From positions 1-15,541 of the forward strand of contig JASLAV010000148.1 in NCBI GenBank assembly GCA_030146905.1: DNA of 15,541 nt, read 5' to 3'. Position 1 is the first letter of the stretch; each line of letters opens with the position of its first letter. The translations under genes and the position numbers were made by a program. Source of the stretch: Lentzea sp. (GTDB lineage Bacteria > Actinomycetota > Actinomycetes > Mycobacteriales > Pseudonocardiaceae). Shown piece by piece: positions 1 to 7,886 of this stretch. The notes under the pieces were generated by a model. That model searched no databases. It was not told the DNA's origin and saw nothing but the letters and a program-made list of their open reading frames with translations.

Positions 1-836
1 CCGGCACCCGCCTTGATCAGCGCGAGCGCCCAGGCCGGGCACGTGGTCGTGGCGAACGAACCCTGCTTCAGCGCGACGTTCCAGTCCTGGCTGAACGGCT
101 CCAGGGCACCGGTCTGCTGCTTGGTGCCGAGCGCCGCCGCCGTGTCGAACGCCGTCTTGACCTTGTCGTTGGACTCCGCGATGTACGAGTCGTCCTTCGC
201 GAAGTAGCCCTCCTCGGTCTGGTCGAGGATCGCCTTGTAGACGTTGCGGGCGGTGTCGACGAACTTCACGTTCGGCGTCTTGGCCGCGAACTGGTCGGCG
301 ACCTTCGCGTAGTCGGCCCACGTCGGCCACAGCTTCGCGACCTCGGTCCGGTCCGTCGGCAGCCCGGCCGCCGCGAACAGGTCGCTGCGGTAGCAGAGCC
401 CGAGGCTGCCCATGTCCGTGCCCAGCCCCAGCACGAACTCGCCGTTCTCAGCGGTGCCCTGGTTCCACTTCCACGCGGCCCACTGGTCCTTGAGGTCCTT
501 CGCCCCGTACTCCGCGAGGTTCACGAACTTGTCCTTGGAGGCGCGGAACTGGCTGACCACGCCTTCCTCGAGGGCGACGATGTCGGCGGCACCACGGCCA
601 CCCGCGAGCTGGGTCGCGAGCTGCGTGTTGTGCTGCTCCATCTTGACCTTGCGCTGCTCGATCTTGATGTTCGAGTGCGAGGCCATGTACTCCTCGATGA
701 GCTTGTCGTAGCCGAAGTCCGAGAAGAGGCCCAGCGACAGCTCGATCTTGCCGTCGGCCTCGGAACTTCCGCCGCATCCCGCGGCCAGAACCATCACGAG
801 GGTCGCAGCCACGCTGCCGACCAGCCTTCTGCTCAT
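1..836 (-). CDS. ABC transporter sugar-binding lipoprotein (partial, 3' end off window)
   Basis: This is an extracellular solute-binding protein of family 1, the capture subunit of a carbohydrate ABC importer, anchored outside the membrane. Reading from ATG at 836, about 278 codons are visible and the frame stays open past position 1. The start has an AGGAGG Shine-Dalgarno at 841-846. The N-terminus (MSRRLVGSVAATLVMVLAAGC) is a lipoprotein signal peptide with lipobox LAAGC, so Cys21 would be lipidated. The core carries family-like segments such as GTDMGSLGLCYRSDLF followed by AAGLP, as in oligosaccharide binders of the CebE/XylF-like group. The upstream LacI-type operator supports a sugar substrate. 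Permease genes would be expected further left, outside the window. The exact sugar cannot be told from sequence. Confidence 0.9.
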   Translation of the reverse strand, partial: MSRRLVGSVAATLVMVLAAGCGGSSEADGKIELSLGLFSDFGYDKLIEEYMASHSNIKIEQRKVKMEQHNTQLATQLAGGRGAADIVALEEGVVSQFRASKDKFVNLAEYGAKDLKDQWAAWKWNQGTAENGEFVLGLGTDMGSLGLCYRSDLFAAAGLPTDRTEVAKLWPTWADYAKVADQFAAKTPNVKFVDTARNVYKAILDQTEEGYFAKDDSYIAESNDKVKTAFDTAAALGTKQQTGALEPFSQDWNVALKQGSFATTTCPAWALALIKAGA

Positions 837-877
837 CCGTCCTCCTCGACGTCGCCGGTGTGGCGCAGCTAACTGTG

Positions 878-893
878 GTGAGAGCGCTCTCAC
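878..893. promoter_or_regulatory. LacI-family operator palindrome
   Basis: GTGAGAGCGCTCTCAC is a perfect 16-bp palindrome with a central CG, 42 bp upstream of the sugar-binding gene start. It fits the LacI-family operator form with a central CG and TG/CA ends, and resembles the Streptomyces CebR box (TGGGAGCGCTCCCA) with changes at the third base of each half. The repressor gene is not in the window. Repression relieved by a sugar is inferred. Confidence 0.75.
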
Positions 894-920
894 ACTCAAC
901 TGGCGAGGCGCGGGTGTCAA
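892..920 (-). promoter_or_regulatory. Candidate promoter of the sugar-binding lipoprotein gene
   Basis: On the minus strand a perfect TTGACA -35 box lies at 915-920. A 17-nt spacer then leads to GAGTGT at 892-897, a poor -10 match. The -10 position overlaps the palindromic operator, so repressor binding would block polymerase. The -35 is clear; the -10 assignment is inferred from spacing. Confidence 0.5.
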
Positions 921-1025
921 GCGGTCGACATCGTTCCGTAACTTTGTGGAGACGGGCAACAAAAACCGGTAACGGATCGGTGAGCGTCTCGAAAGGAGCC
1001 GGTCGAGCGGCTCGAAGACGACGAA

Positions 1026-1060
1026 GAGGGACGACCGGGCCCTCGCTCCGGTCGTCCCTC
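1026..1060. terminator. Strong hairpin, probable terminator
   Basis: The 13-bp arms GAGGGACGACCGG (1026-1038) and CCGGTCGTCCCTC (1048-1060) are perfectly complementary with a 9-nt loop. There is no U-tract, which is common for actinobacterial terminators. It lies about 220 bp past the permease stop, in the gap before the sugar-binding gene's promoter. It probably insulates that promoter from upstream transcription. A weaker 6-bp stem (996-1001 with 1008-1013) lies beside it. The 837-1277 gap holds no convincing gene. Confidence 0.6.
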
Positions 1061-1157
1061 ACCCCTGGTAGAGGGGGTCGCGGGCCAGAAGTGACGCGCG
1101 CTCCCGAACTTTTTTCGCCACGTTCGGGGCTGAAGCGGGTGGCGGACGCGACACAGC

Positions 1158-1190
1158 GGAGGCCCGGTGCCCCGACAGCACCGGACCTCC
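1158..1190 (-). terminator. Hairpin downstream of the ABC exporter genes
   Basis: The arms GGAGGCCCGGTGC (1158-1170) and GCACCGGACCTCC (1178-1190) pair over 13 positions with one mismatch and a 7-nt loop. It is the first strong hairpin after the permease stop, 88 bp downstream on the minus strand, so it is the likely terminator of the ABC transcript. Confidence 0.6.
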
Positions 1191-1277
1191 ACCGATCCCC
1201 CGGCCGTGCGGCCCCTGTTTCCGCACGTCCGAACCCGCCTGGCCGTACCCCCGACGGTGAGGGCCGGGCGGGGTGTC

Positions 1278-3794
1278 CTACGCCTCCGCCATCCCGGCGA
1301 CCACGGAGCTCCGCGCCGCCCGGCGCGCCGGCAGCACCGCGGCGATCACGGCCGCGATCACCGCCAGAGCGAGCATCACGCCGATCTGGGCGAACGGGAT
1401 CGAGAAGCTGACCTCGAGCTCGGGGTTCGAGAGCGCCTCGACCAGCAGCCACCCGAACCCGGCGCCGAGCAGCACGCCCACCACCGCGCCGATCAGCGCC
1501 ATCAGGATCGACTCGACCACCAGCATCTGCCGCAGCTGGCCCCTGGTGAGGCCCAGTGCCCGCAGCAGGGCCGACTCGCGGGTGCGTTCGAGCACCGAGA
1601 GCGTCAGCGTGTTCGCGATGCCGAACAGGGCGATGATCAGGGCCAGGCCCACCAGCGCCCAGATGAACAGCAGGATCTGGTCGAGCTGGGCGTTCAGCTC
1701 CGCCTTGGTCTCCGCGGCGGAGTTGAGCACCGCGACCGGCGAGGTGGAGATGACGCGTTCCAGGTCGGTCCTGGCGGTGGCGACGTCCGTCCCAGGAGCA
1801 AGCTTGACCAGCAGTTTCTCGTAGCCCTTCGGAGGTTCCTGCGACAGCGCGGTGGCCGCGGGGAGGGTCACGATGCCGGTGCCGAAGCTGTTGTCCTTGA
1901 TCAGCGCGACGACCTTGAAGTCCTTGCCGCCGAGCTTCAGCGACGAGCCTGCGGACAGGCCCGCCTCCTTGGCCTCCTTCTCGCGCATCGCGATCTCGTC
2001 GTCCTTCAGCGTGCCCAGAGGACCATTGGTGGTCTCGACGCGGACGAGCGAGCCGATCGCGTCGGCCGGGTAGCCGGTGACGTAGGCGAACGGCAGCTGC
2101 GGCGACTCGGTGGACGCGGTCAGCTCCGGCGCGATCTTCGCGACGTTGCGGACCTTCGCGAGCTCGTCGGCGAACTTCTGGGTCAGCGGCTGGCTGTAGA
2201 CGCTGGAGGTGACCTCGTAGTCGGCGGGGAAGCGGTCGTCGACCTTCTGGATCATGGTCTCGCGGGCGCTGCCCGCCACGACGGTCACCATCGCCACGAT
2301 GGTCACGCCGATCATCAACGCCGCGGTGGTGGCGGCGGTGCGCTTGGGGTTGCGGCCCGCGTTGGCCGAGGCCAGCTTCGACGGGACGCCTCGCAGCGCC
2401 TTGCCGAACAGGCGGTTGATCGGGCCCACGTACAGCGGGCCGAGGAGCAGGACCGCGAGCAGCAGCACCATGGTGGCGCCACCGGTGATGAACAGCGCGG
2501 TCTCCTCCCCCTCCTGCTTCAGGCCGAAGTAGACGGCAGCGCCGCCGGCCAGTGCGATCAGCGCGGCGATGATGATCCGGACCTTGCCGGTGCGGGCCAC
2601 GTCGTCATGGCTGTCCGGCTGCGAGCGCAGGGCCGCCACGGGGGCGACGCGGGTGGCGCGGCGGGCCGGGAGCACCGCCGACAGCACCGTCACGACGACA
2701 CCGACGCCGAAACCGGCGGCGATCGTCAGCCAGGAGAGCGGCAGGCGGACCTGGACGTCGTCACCGCTGGGGCCGCCGACCGAGCCGACCAGGAGCTGCA
2801 GCGCCGCTGAGACGCCGAACCCTCCGAGAATGCCGAGCACGGACGCCGTGAGTCCCATGAAGAGCGCTTCGGCGAGCACGCTGCGGAACACCTGCCCGCG
2901 TTCCGCACCGACGCAGCGCAGCAGCGCGAGCTCCTTCGTGCGCTGGGCGACGAGGATCGTGAAGGTGTTGTAGATGACCATGCCGGCGACGACGAGCGAG
3001 ATCGCGGCGAACGCGAGCAGGAACGACTTGATCTCGCCGGCGGCGTCACCGACCTGCTCCAGCGTCGCCTTGGTCAGCTGCTCACCGGTCTGCACCTGGT
3101 AGCCGGTGCCGGTGACGGCCTTGATCTTGTCCACGAGCTGCTGCTGGGACACGCCGGGACCGGCGACCGCGACGATCTCGTAGATCCGCTGGTCGGGGAC
3201 CAGCGTGCGCATGCCCTCCGGTGAGACGATCACGTGGTCGCTGCCGGACATCGAGAGGCTGCTCGCGCCCTGCCCGTAGGTGCCGACGATCGTGAAGGCG
3301 TGCTCGGCGTTGTCCTTGTCGAGCAGCTTGAGCTGGTCGCCGACCTTGAGCTTGGCGATCTGCGCGGTCTTGGTGTCGACAGCGACCTCGCCGGACCTGC
3401 CGGGGAACCGGCCGTCCCTGAGGTCGAAGTCGCGCAGCTTCTCCGTCGTCGGCAGCGGCTGGACCAACGCGTTGCGCGCCTTGCCGTCGCCGCCGAGCAG
3501 TGCCGCGCTGCCGAACTCGCGCGAGTCGGCGCCCTCGACCCCCTGCGTGGAGCGGATCTTCTGCAGGAGGTCGGCGGGGATGCCGTTCTCCCGGTTCTGG
3601 TTGTTCTCCTCCAGGTGCACCGCCGCGTCGACGTTGCGGGCGCTGCGGGCGAAGTTGTCCCTGGTCTGGGCCTCGACGGCGTCGCCGAGCACGAGGGTGC
3701 CGGTCACGAACGCGACGCCGAGCGCGATGGCGATGCTGGACAGCACCAGCCGCGCCGTGCGGGCACGCAGGCCCGCGAGGATGGTCTTCAGCAT
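1278..3794 (-). CDS. FtsX/MacB-family ABC transporter permease
   Basis: This 838-aa integral membrane protein is of the duplicated FtsX-domain type common in actinobacteria. An N-terminal membrane helix (about 15-37) is followed by a MacB-like extracellular domain, then a first FtsX block with helices near 258-283, 308-335 and 355-377. Two or three central helices (about 405-455 and 490-508) precede a second extracellular region and a second FtsX block (helices near 706-728, 760-787 and 798-822). The halves are visibly duplicated: RTKELALLRCVGAERGQ near residue 285 mirrors RTRESALLRALGLTRGQ near 737, and AVLPARRA occurs after both. ATG at 3794 is chosen because it starts at the conserved MLKTILAGLR segment, 7 bp after the ATPase stop, which suggests coupled translation. 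Members export lipids, lipoproteins or peptides, or drive cell-wall hydrolases. The substrate here is unknown. Confidence 0.88.
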   Translation of the reverse strand: MLKTILAGLRARTARLVLSSIAIALGVAFVTGTLVLGDAVEAQTRDNFARSARNVDAAVHLEENNQNRENGIPADLLQKIRSTQGVEGADSREFGSAALLGGDGKARNALVQPLPTTEKLRDFDLRDGRFPGRSGEVAVDTKTAQIAKLKVGDQLKLLDKDNAEHAFTIVGTYGQGASSLSMSGSDHVIVSPEGMRTLVPDQRIYEIVAVAGPGVSQQQLVDKIKAVTGTGYQVQTGEQLTKATLEQVGDAAGEIKSFLLAFAAISLVVAGMVIYNTFTILVAQRTKELALLRCVGAERGQVFRSVLAEALFMGLTASVLGILGGFGVSAALQLLVGSVGGPSGDDVQVRLPLSWLTIAAGFGVGVVVTVLSAVLPARRATRVAPVAALRSQPDSHDDVARTGKVRIIIAALIALAGGAAVYFGLKQEGEETALFITGGATMVLLLAVLLLGPLYVGPINRLFGKALRGVPSKLASANAGRNPKRTAATTAALMIGVTIVAMVTVVAGSARETMIQKVDDRFPADYEVTSSVYSQPLTQKFADELAKVRNVAKIAPELTASTESPQLPFAYVTGYPADAIGSLVRVETTNGPLGTLKDDEIAMREKEAKEAGLSAGSSLKLGGKDFKVVALIKDNSFGTGIVTLPAATALSQEPPKGYEKLLVKLAPGTDVATARTDLERVISTSPVAVLNSAAETKAELNAQLDQILLFIWALVGLALIIALFGIANTLTLSVLERTRESALLRALGLTRGQLRQMLVVESILMALIGAVVGVLLGAGFGWLLVEALSNPELEVSFSIPFAQIGVMLALAVIAAVIAAVLPARRAARSSVVAGMAEA

Positions 3795-3801
3795 GTGTAG
3801 C

Positions 3802-4560
3802 TCACGCCCCCAGGTGCGTGAGGGCGTTGACGACGGACTCGGTGGTGGGCTCGTGGATCTCACCGGCGAGGCGGCCGTCGGCGAGCAGGACCACGCGGTC
3901 GGCGTAGCTGGCCGCGACCGGGTCGTGCGTCACCATGATCACCGTCTGGCCCATCTTGCGCACCGACATGCGCAGGAAGTCCAGCACCTCCGCACCACTG
4001 CGGGAGTCCAGGTTGCCCGTCGGCTCGTCGGCGAAGATGACCTCGGGACGGGCCACCAGGGCGCGGGCGCAGGCCACGCGCTGCTGCTGGCCACCGGAGA
4101 GCTCGGTCGGGCGGTGGGTGAGGCGGTCGCGCAGGCCCAGTACGTCGACGATCGTGTCGAACCACTGCTTGTCCGGCTTGCGACCGGCCAGCTCCAGACC
4201 CAGCAGGATGTTCTGCTCCGCGCTCAGCGTCGGCAACAGGTTGAAGGCCTGGAACACGAAGCCGACGCGGTCGCGGCGCAGCTTCGTCAGGTCCTTGTCG
4301 TTGAGCTTCGTGATCTCGGTCTGTCCGATGTGGATCGCACCGCTGTCCACCGTGTCCAAACCCGCGAGGCAGTGCATCAACGTGGACTTGCCCGAACCGG
4401 ACGGACCCATGATCGCGGTGAAACGACCCGCCTGGAACGCCACGTTCACGCCGTCGAGCGCCCGCACCGCGGTGTCACCCTTGCCGTAGACCTTCACCAG
4501 GTTGTGGGCCGCCGCCGCGGTAGTCCCGACTGCGCCCACATCGGACACCAGTGCAGACAT
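3802..4560 (-). CDS. ABC transporter ATP-binding protein (MacB/LolD type)
   Basis: This 252-aa cytoplasmic ATPase would power the adjacent FtsX-type permease. All motifs are intact: Walker A GPSGSGKST (52-60), Q-loop Gln104, signature LSGGQQQR (154-161), Walker B VIFADEPTGNLD (from 174) and the switch His212 in VTHD. The length and the ADEPTGNLD form are typical of the LolD/MacB/FtsE group. The start at 4560 has a GGAAGG-type Shine-Dalgarno at 4569-4575; an in-frame ATG at 4578 would place that ribosome site inside the coding region, so it is less likely. The gene is 119 bp downstream of the LuxR-type regulator on the same strand. I see no clear terminator between them, so co-transcription is possible. 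Confidence 0.93.
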   Translation of the reverse strand: MSALVSDVGAVGTTAAAAHNLVKVYGKGDTAVRALDGVNVAFQAGRFTAIMGPSGSGKSTLMHCLAGLDTVDSGAIHIGQTEITKLNDKDLTKLRRDRVGFVFQAFNLLPTLSAEQNILLGLELAGRKPDKQWFDTIVDVLGLRDRLTHRPTELSGGQQQRVACARALVARPEVIFADEPTGNLDSRSGAEVLDFLRMSVRKMGQTVIMVTHDPVAASYADRVVLLADGRLAGEIHEPTTESVVNALTHLGA

Positions 4561-4679
4561 GTCTCTTGCCTTCCTCACAGGGGGTGTACCTCAACGAGGA
4601 AGAAGCTATGAGCCAGCCGGGTGCGCGGACATCAACTCGGCGACGCGTTGCGCATCAGCCTGAGGTATGACAACCGGGC

Positions 4680-7664
4680 CTACTCCAGCAGACCCCGGTC
4701 GTACGCGATCGCCACCGCCTCCGCGCGCCGCGACGCCCCCAGCTTGGCCATGATCCGGGAAAGGTGCACGGAAACGGTCTTCTCGCTGATGTAGAGCTCC
4801 TCGCCGACCTCGCGGTTCGTCCGCCCGGAGGCAACCAGGCCGAGCACGTCGCGTTCGCGCGGGGTGAAGAGGTCGGTCTGCTCGCGGGCCGGTTCGTCGG
4901 CCCGCAGGCTGATGCGGGCGCGCTTGGCGCACGACGCCACGGCCTCGGCGAGCGGGCGGGCCCCGAGGGCGGTCGCCACCTCGTCCGCCTGGCGCAGCTG
5001 CTCCGCGGCCTCCTCACGACGCTCCGCCCCGAGCAACGCCTCCGCGAGCCGCCACCGGCACAGCGCCTGCTCGAACACGACCCCGTACCCGAACTCGTCG
5101 ACCGCGGCCTGCCAGAGCTCCGGGTCGCCGGAGCCGGTGAGCCTCGACTCCTCGGCGAGCGCGCGGGCCAGCCACGCACGGCCCTCCGGCCCGAGGACCC
5201 CGGCGCGCGGCTTGCCGTTCCGCGCGGTCAGCCGCACGTGCTCGGCGAGCTCGTGCCCCTGCTCGACCGCGCGTCGCTCGGCCTCGGTGTCGCGCTTGCG
5301 GCGCGCCTTCGCCGCGAGCTCGGCGTGCGCCGCGACGCCGACCGCGCCGATCCTGATGCCCGCGAGCATCCACGGACCGCCGAGCTTGCGCGCCCACGCC
5401 AACGCGTCCGTGACGCGCTCGACAGCGAGCTCCGGGCGTCCGCGCCACAACGCGAGCTCCGCGCCGGTCCCGCCGTTGATCAGCGCGATCTGGATGTCGC
5501 GGTGCCAGTCGCTGCGCAGCTTCGTGATCATCCGCTCGGACTCGGTCAGGTCGCCGCGCGAGACGGTCAGGTGCGTGCTCGCCGACGCCAGCCGGGCCAG
5601 GACGGTCGACGACACGGACATGCCCGGCGGCTCGCTGGCCCGCGCCGCGTGGTCCCAGTCGCCGATGTGGTAGTGCACGAGCACCTGGAGGATGCGGATC
5701 TCCAGCCCGAACATGCTCCACGTCAGGCCGGTCTCCTTGGCCCGGTCGCCCGCCATGGTGAAGACGCGGGCGGCATCGGCCAGTTCGCCGCGGTCGTAGT
5801 GCATCAGGCCGTAGTAGTACCAAGCCCTCAGCTCGTTGTTGAACGCGCCGACCTCGCGTGCGCTCTGGATCGCGCGCTCGAAGCTGGCACTCGCCCGTTC
5901 CGGCTGGTTCGCGTGGTCGTCGAGGATCGCCAGCGTGCCCAGCGCGTCCGCGACGGCACCCGGCGCGTTCACGGTCCGGCCGTCGGCGAACGCGAGCTCG
6001 GCGGCCTCCCGTGCGGCCGCGTCCTTCCGTTGCTGGCGCAGTGACGACGCCTTGCCCGCGAGCACACGGGCGCGGGTGGGGCTGGGTTCGCGGTCCTGCA
6101 CGAGGCCGAGAGCCTTCCCCAGCGCCTCGAAGTGCTCGTTCTCGTTGCCGTCGAGGATCGAGAGGGCCTGCGAGAGCCGCAACCAGACCTCGGCGGCCTC
6201 CTCCGGCGTCTGCTCGGCGCTGATGGCCCTGGTGGCGCTGCGGGCGAAGGCGACGGCCCGTTCCGGCTGTCCCGCTGTGCCCGCGACCCAGGACGCCCTC
6301 CTCAGCAGCACCGACTCGTCCACATCGGACGGACGATCCGGCTCGGGGACGGCGGTCCACAGGTTGAGCGCCTTCTCCAGGTAGCGCAACGACTCCGCGG
6401 GCGCGCCGGCTCGTTCGGCCTCCTTGGCCGCCGTGATCGAGGCCTTCAACGCCTGCGGCAGGTCGTGGCTCTGGAACGCGTGGTGCGCCAGTGCGGCGGC
6501 GGCACCGCGTTCGTCGAGGTGCTGGACCAGGTGGCGGGCGTAGGCGGCGTGCAGCCGCACCCGTTCTCCCGGCAGCAGGTCGCCGTAGACGGCCTCCCTG
6601 ACGAGGGCGTGGCGGAAGGCGTAGACCTCGTCGTCCTCCACGACGAGCAGGTGGTGCTGGACCAGCTCGCGCAACGCCGTGTCGAACGCGATGTCCGTCA
6701 TGCCGGCGACCTCGCGCAGCCGGTAGTGCCGGACCCTGCGCCCGCGGACCGACGCGACGCGGACGACGTGCTGCGCCTCGGGACTGAGGCTCTCGACGCG
6801 GCTGAGCAGGACGTCGGCGAGCGCGGAGGGCAACGACCTCGCGTCGTCGCACGTGGCCACCGCGATCAGTTCCTCCGCGAAGAAGGCGTTGCCCTCCGAA
6901 CGTTCCGCGACCTGCTGGACGACGTCCTCCGGCAGGTCGTCGGACAGCGCCTCGACGAACCGGCGGGCGTCCGCGGCGCTGAACGGCGTGAGGTCCATGC
7001 GGTCGACGGCGGGGAGCCGGACCAGCTCGGACAGCAAGGGGCGCAACGGATGACTGCGGTGCAGGTCGTCGGCCCGGTAGGTGCCGACGACGAGCAGGCG
7101 CTGGGAACGCAGGCGGGACAACAGGAACGACAGCAGGTAGCGGGTGGACGCGTCCGCCCAGTGCAGGTCCTCGACGACCAGCAGCACGCGCTGCCGTTCG
7201 GAGAGGTCGCCGAGGACGCCGAGAACGGCGTCGAACAGCTGGAGCTGCCCGACGTCCTGTTCCGGTCTGCGTCCCGGGATGAGGCTCGGCGCGATCATGC
7301 CCTCGGTGCCGGGCTCGCGTTCGGCCGGCAGCGCGAGCTCGGGCAGCAGCATCGCGAGCGCCGGCCGGTTCGCCGTGTTCTTGAGCGCGCTCAACGCCTC
7401 CGCGAACGGCAGGTACGGCAGTCCGGTCTCGCCGGCGTCCAGGCACCGTCCGGTGAGGACGAGCGTGTCCTCCGCACCGGCCGCCAGCTCGTCGACCAGC
7501 CGCGTCTTGCCCACACCCGCGTCGCCCGCGAGCAGCACCGCCCCCGCGACGCCCTCACCTGCCTGTGCCAGCGCTGCGCGCAACCGGCCGAGCTCGCGGT
7601 CGCGCGCGACCAACGGGATTCCGGAACCCAGACGCGCCACGAGTGGCATGCTCGCACAGGTCAT
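4680..7664 (-). CDS. Large ATP-binding LuxR-family transcriptional regulator (LAL/MalT-like)
   Basis: This 994-aa regulator has an N-terminal AAA-type ATPase: Walker A GDAGVGKT (47-54) and Walker B LLVVEDLHWAD (161-171). A long TPR-like helical middle region follows. The C-terminus is a LuxR/GerE helix-turn-helix (about 932-994, with LTPRERDVLGLVASGRTNREV and SEKTVSVHLSRIMAKLG). LAL proteins bind an inducer or partner with the ATPase/TPR region and activate nearby operons. The ATG at 7664 is preferred because its ATGA overlaps the stop of the preceding small gene, implying translational coupling. An ATG at 7649 is the alternative. The ABC exporter genes directly downstream are the most obvious target, but that is inference. 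Confidence 0.92.
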   Translation of the reverse strand: MTCASMPLVARLGSGIPLVARDRELGRLRAALAQAGEGVAGAVLLAGDAGVGKTRLVDELAAGAEDTLVLTGRCLDAGETGLPYLPFAEALSALKNTANRPALAMLLPELALPAEREPGTEGMIAPSLIPGRRPEQDVGQLQLFDAVLGVLGDLSERQRVLLVVEDLHWADASTRYLLSFLLSRLRSQRLLVVGTYRADDLHRSHPLRPLLSELVRLPAVDRMDLTPFSAADARRFVEALSDDLPEDVVQQVAERSEGNAFFAEELIAVATCDDARSLPSALADVLLSRVESLSPEAQHVVRVASVRGRRVRHYRLREVAGMTDIAFDTALRELVQHHLLVVEDDEVYAFRHALVREAVYGDLLPGERVRLHAAYARHLVQHLDERGAAAALAHHAFQSHDLPQALKASITAAKEAERAGAPAESLRYLEKALNLWTAVPEPDRPSDVDESVLLRRASWVAGTAGQPERAVAFARSATRAISAEQTPEEAAEVWLRLSQALSILDGNENEHFEALGKALGLVQDREPSPTRARVLAGKASSLRQQRKDAAAREAAELAFADGRTVNAPGAVADALGTLAILDDHANQPERASASFERAIQSAREVGAFNNELRAWYYYGLMHYDRGELADAARVFTMAGDRAKETGLTWSMFGLEIRILQVLVHYHIGDWDHAARASEPPGMSVSSTVLARLASASTHLTVSRGDLTESERMITKLRSDWHRDIQIALINGGTGAELALWRGRPELAVERVTDALAWARKLGGPWMLAGIRIGAVGVAAHAELAAKARRKRDTEAERRAVEQGHELAEHVRLTARNGKPRAGVLGPEGRAWLARALAEESRLTGSGDPELWQAAVDEFGYGVVFEQALCRWRLAEALLGAERREEAAEQLRQADEVATALGARPLAEAVASCAKRARISLRADEPAREQTDLFTPRERDVLGLVASGRTNREVGEELYISEKTVSVHLSRIMAKLGASRRAEAVAIAYDRGLLE

Positions 7665-7822
7665 GCCCCGACGCCGCCGCGTTTTCCGGAGGTGCGGTGG
7701 ATCACGCGCCGGATCCACGACGGCCCGCCGCCGTTCGACCGCTGCCAGTTGCACCGGGCGTTGCCGCGCCGGTAGTCGATTTCCGCCTTGATCGCCTCAG
7801 GGGTCCATTCGGTCATGGACAC
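7661..7822 (-). CDS. Small basic protein of unknown function, coupled to the LuxR regulator
   Basis: This is a 53-aa ORF from GTG 7822, or 51 aa from ATG 7816. AGGA lies 8 nt before the GTG and 14 nt before the ATG, so GTG is favoured. The N-terminal half looks helical and mixed-charge (MTEWTPEAIKAEIDYRRG). The C-terminal half is basic and rich in Gly, Arg and Trp (WQRSNGGGPSWIRRVIHR), with one Cys. There is no signal peptide and no membrane segment. The stop overlaps the LuxR regulator start by ATGA, and the SARP regulator ends 64 bp upstream, so all three are probably co-transcribed. I do not recognise a family. It could be a regulator accessory, a secreted or modified peptide, or merely a leader ORF. 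The overlap and ribosome site are the main evidence that it is real. Confidence 0.6.
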   Translation of the reverse strand: MSMTEWTPEAIKAEIDYRRGNARCNWQRSNGGGPSWIRRVIHRTSGKRGGVGA

Positions 7823-7886
7823 CAGGTTCGTCCTGAGGCCCCGCCCCCGGCATCGGGCGATCACGCTGTCCTGCGCGGCGGATCCC

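Noticed and set aside
860..1411. Plus-strand ORF in the 837-1277 gap
   Set aside because: It is Arg/Pro/Ser low complexity, runs through the operator and both terminator hairpins, and has no ribosome site or recognisable motif.
1167..2810. Long plus-strand ORF (547 codons) opposite the permease
   Set aside because: It is antisense to an FtsX-family permease with clear domains. Its product is low-complexity Arg/Gly/Asp-rich, as expected from high GC at third positions.
3280..4611. Plus-strand ORF opposite the ABC ATPase and the permease N-terminus
   Set aside because: It has no family motif and spans two genuine opposite-strand genes and the 7-bp gap between them. It is a composition artefact.
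4673..4699. Six-bp inverted repeat (ACCGGG/CCCGGT) around the LuxR regulator stop
   Set aside because: The stem is short, the loop is 15 nt, and one arm lies in coding sequence. It is too weak to call a terminator.
6132..7775. Plus-strand ORF (547 codons) opposite the LuxR regulator
   Set aside because: It is antisense to a protein with intact Walker motifs. It has no domain, ribosome site or sensible composition.
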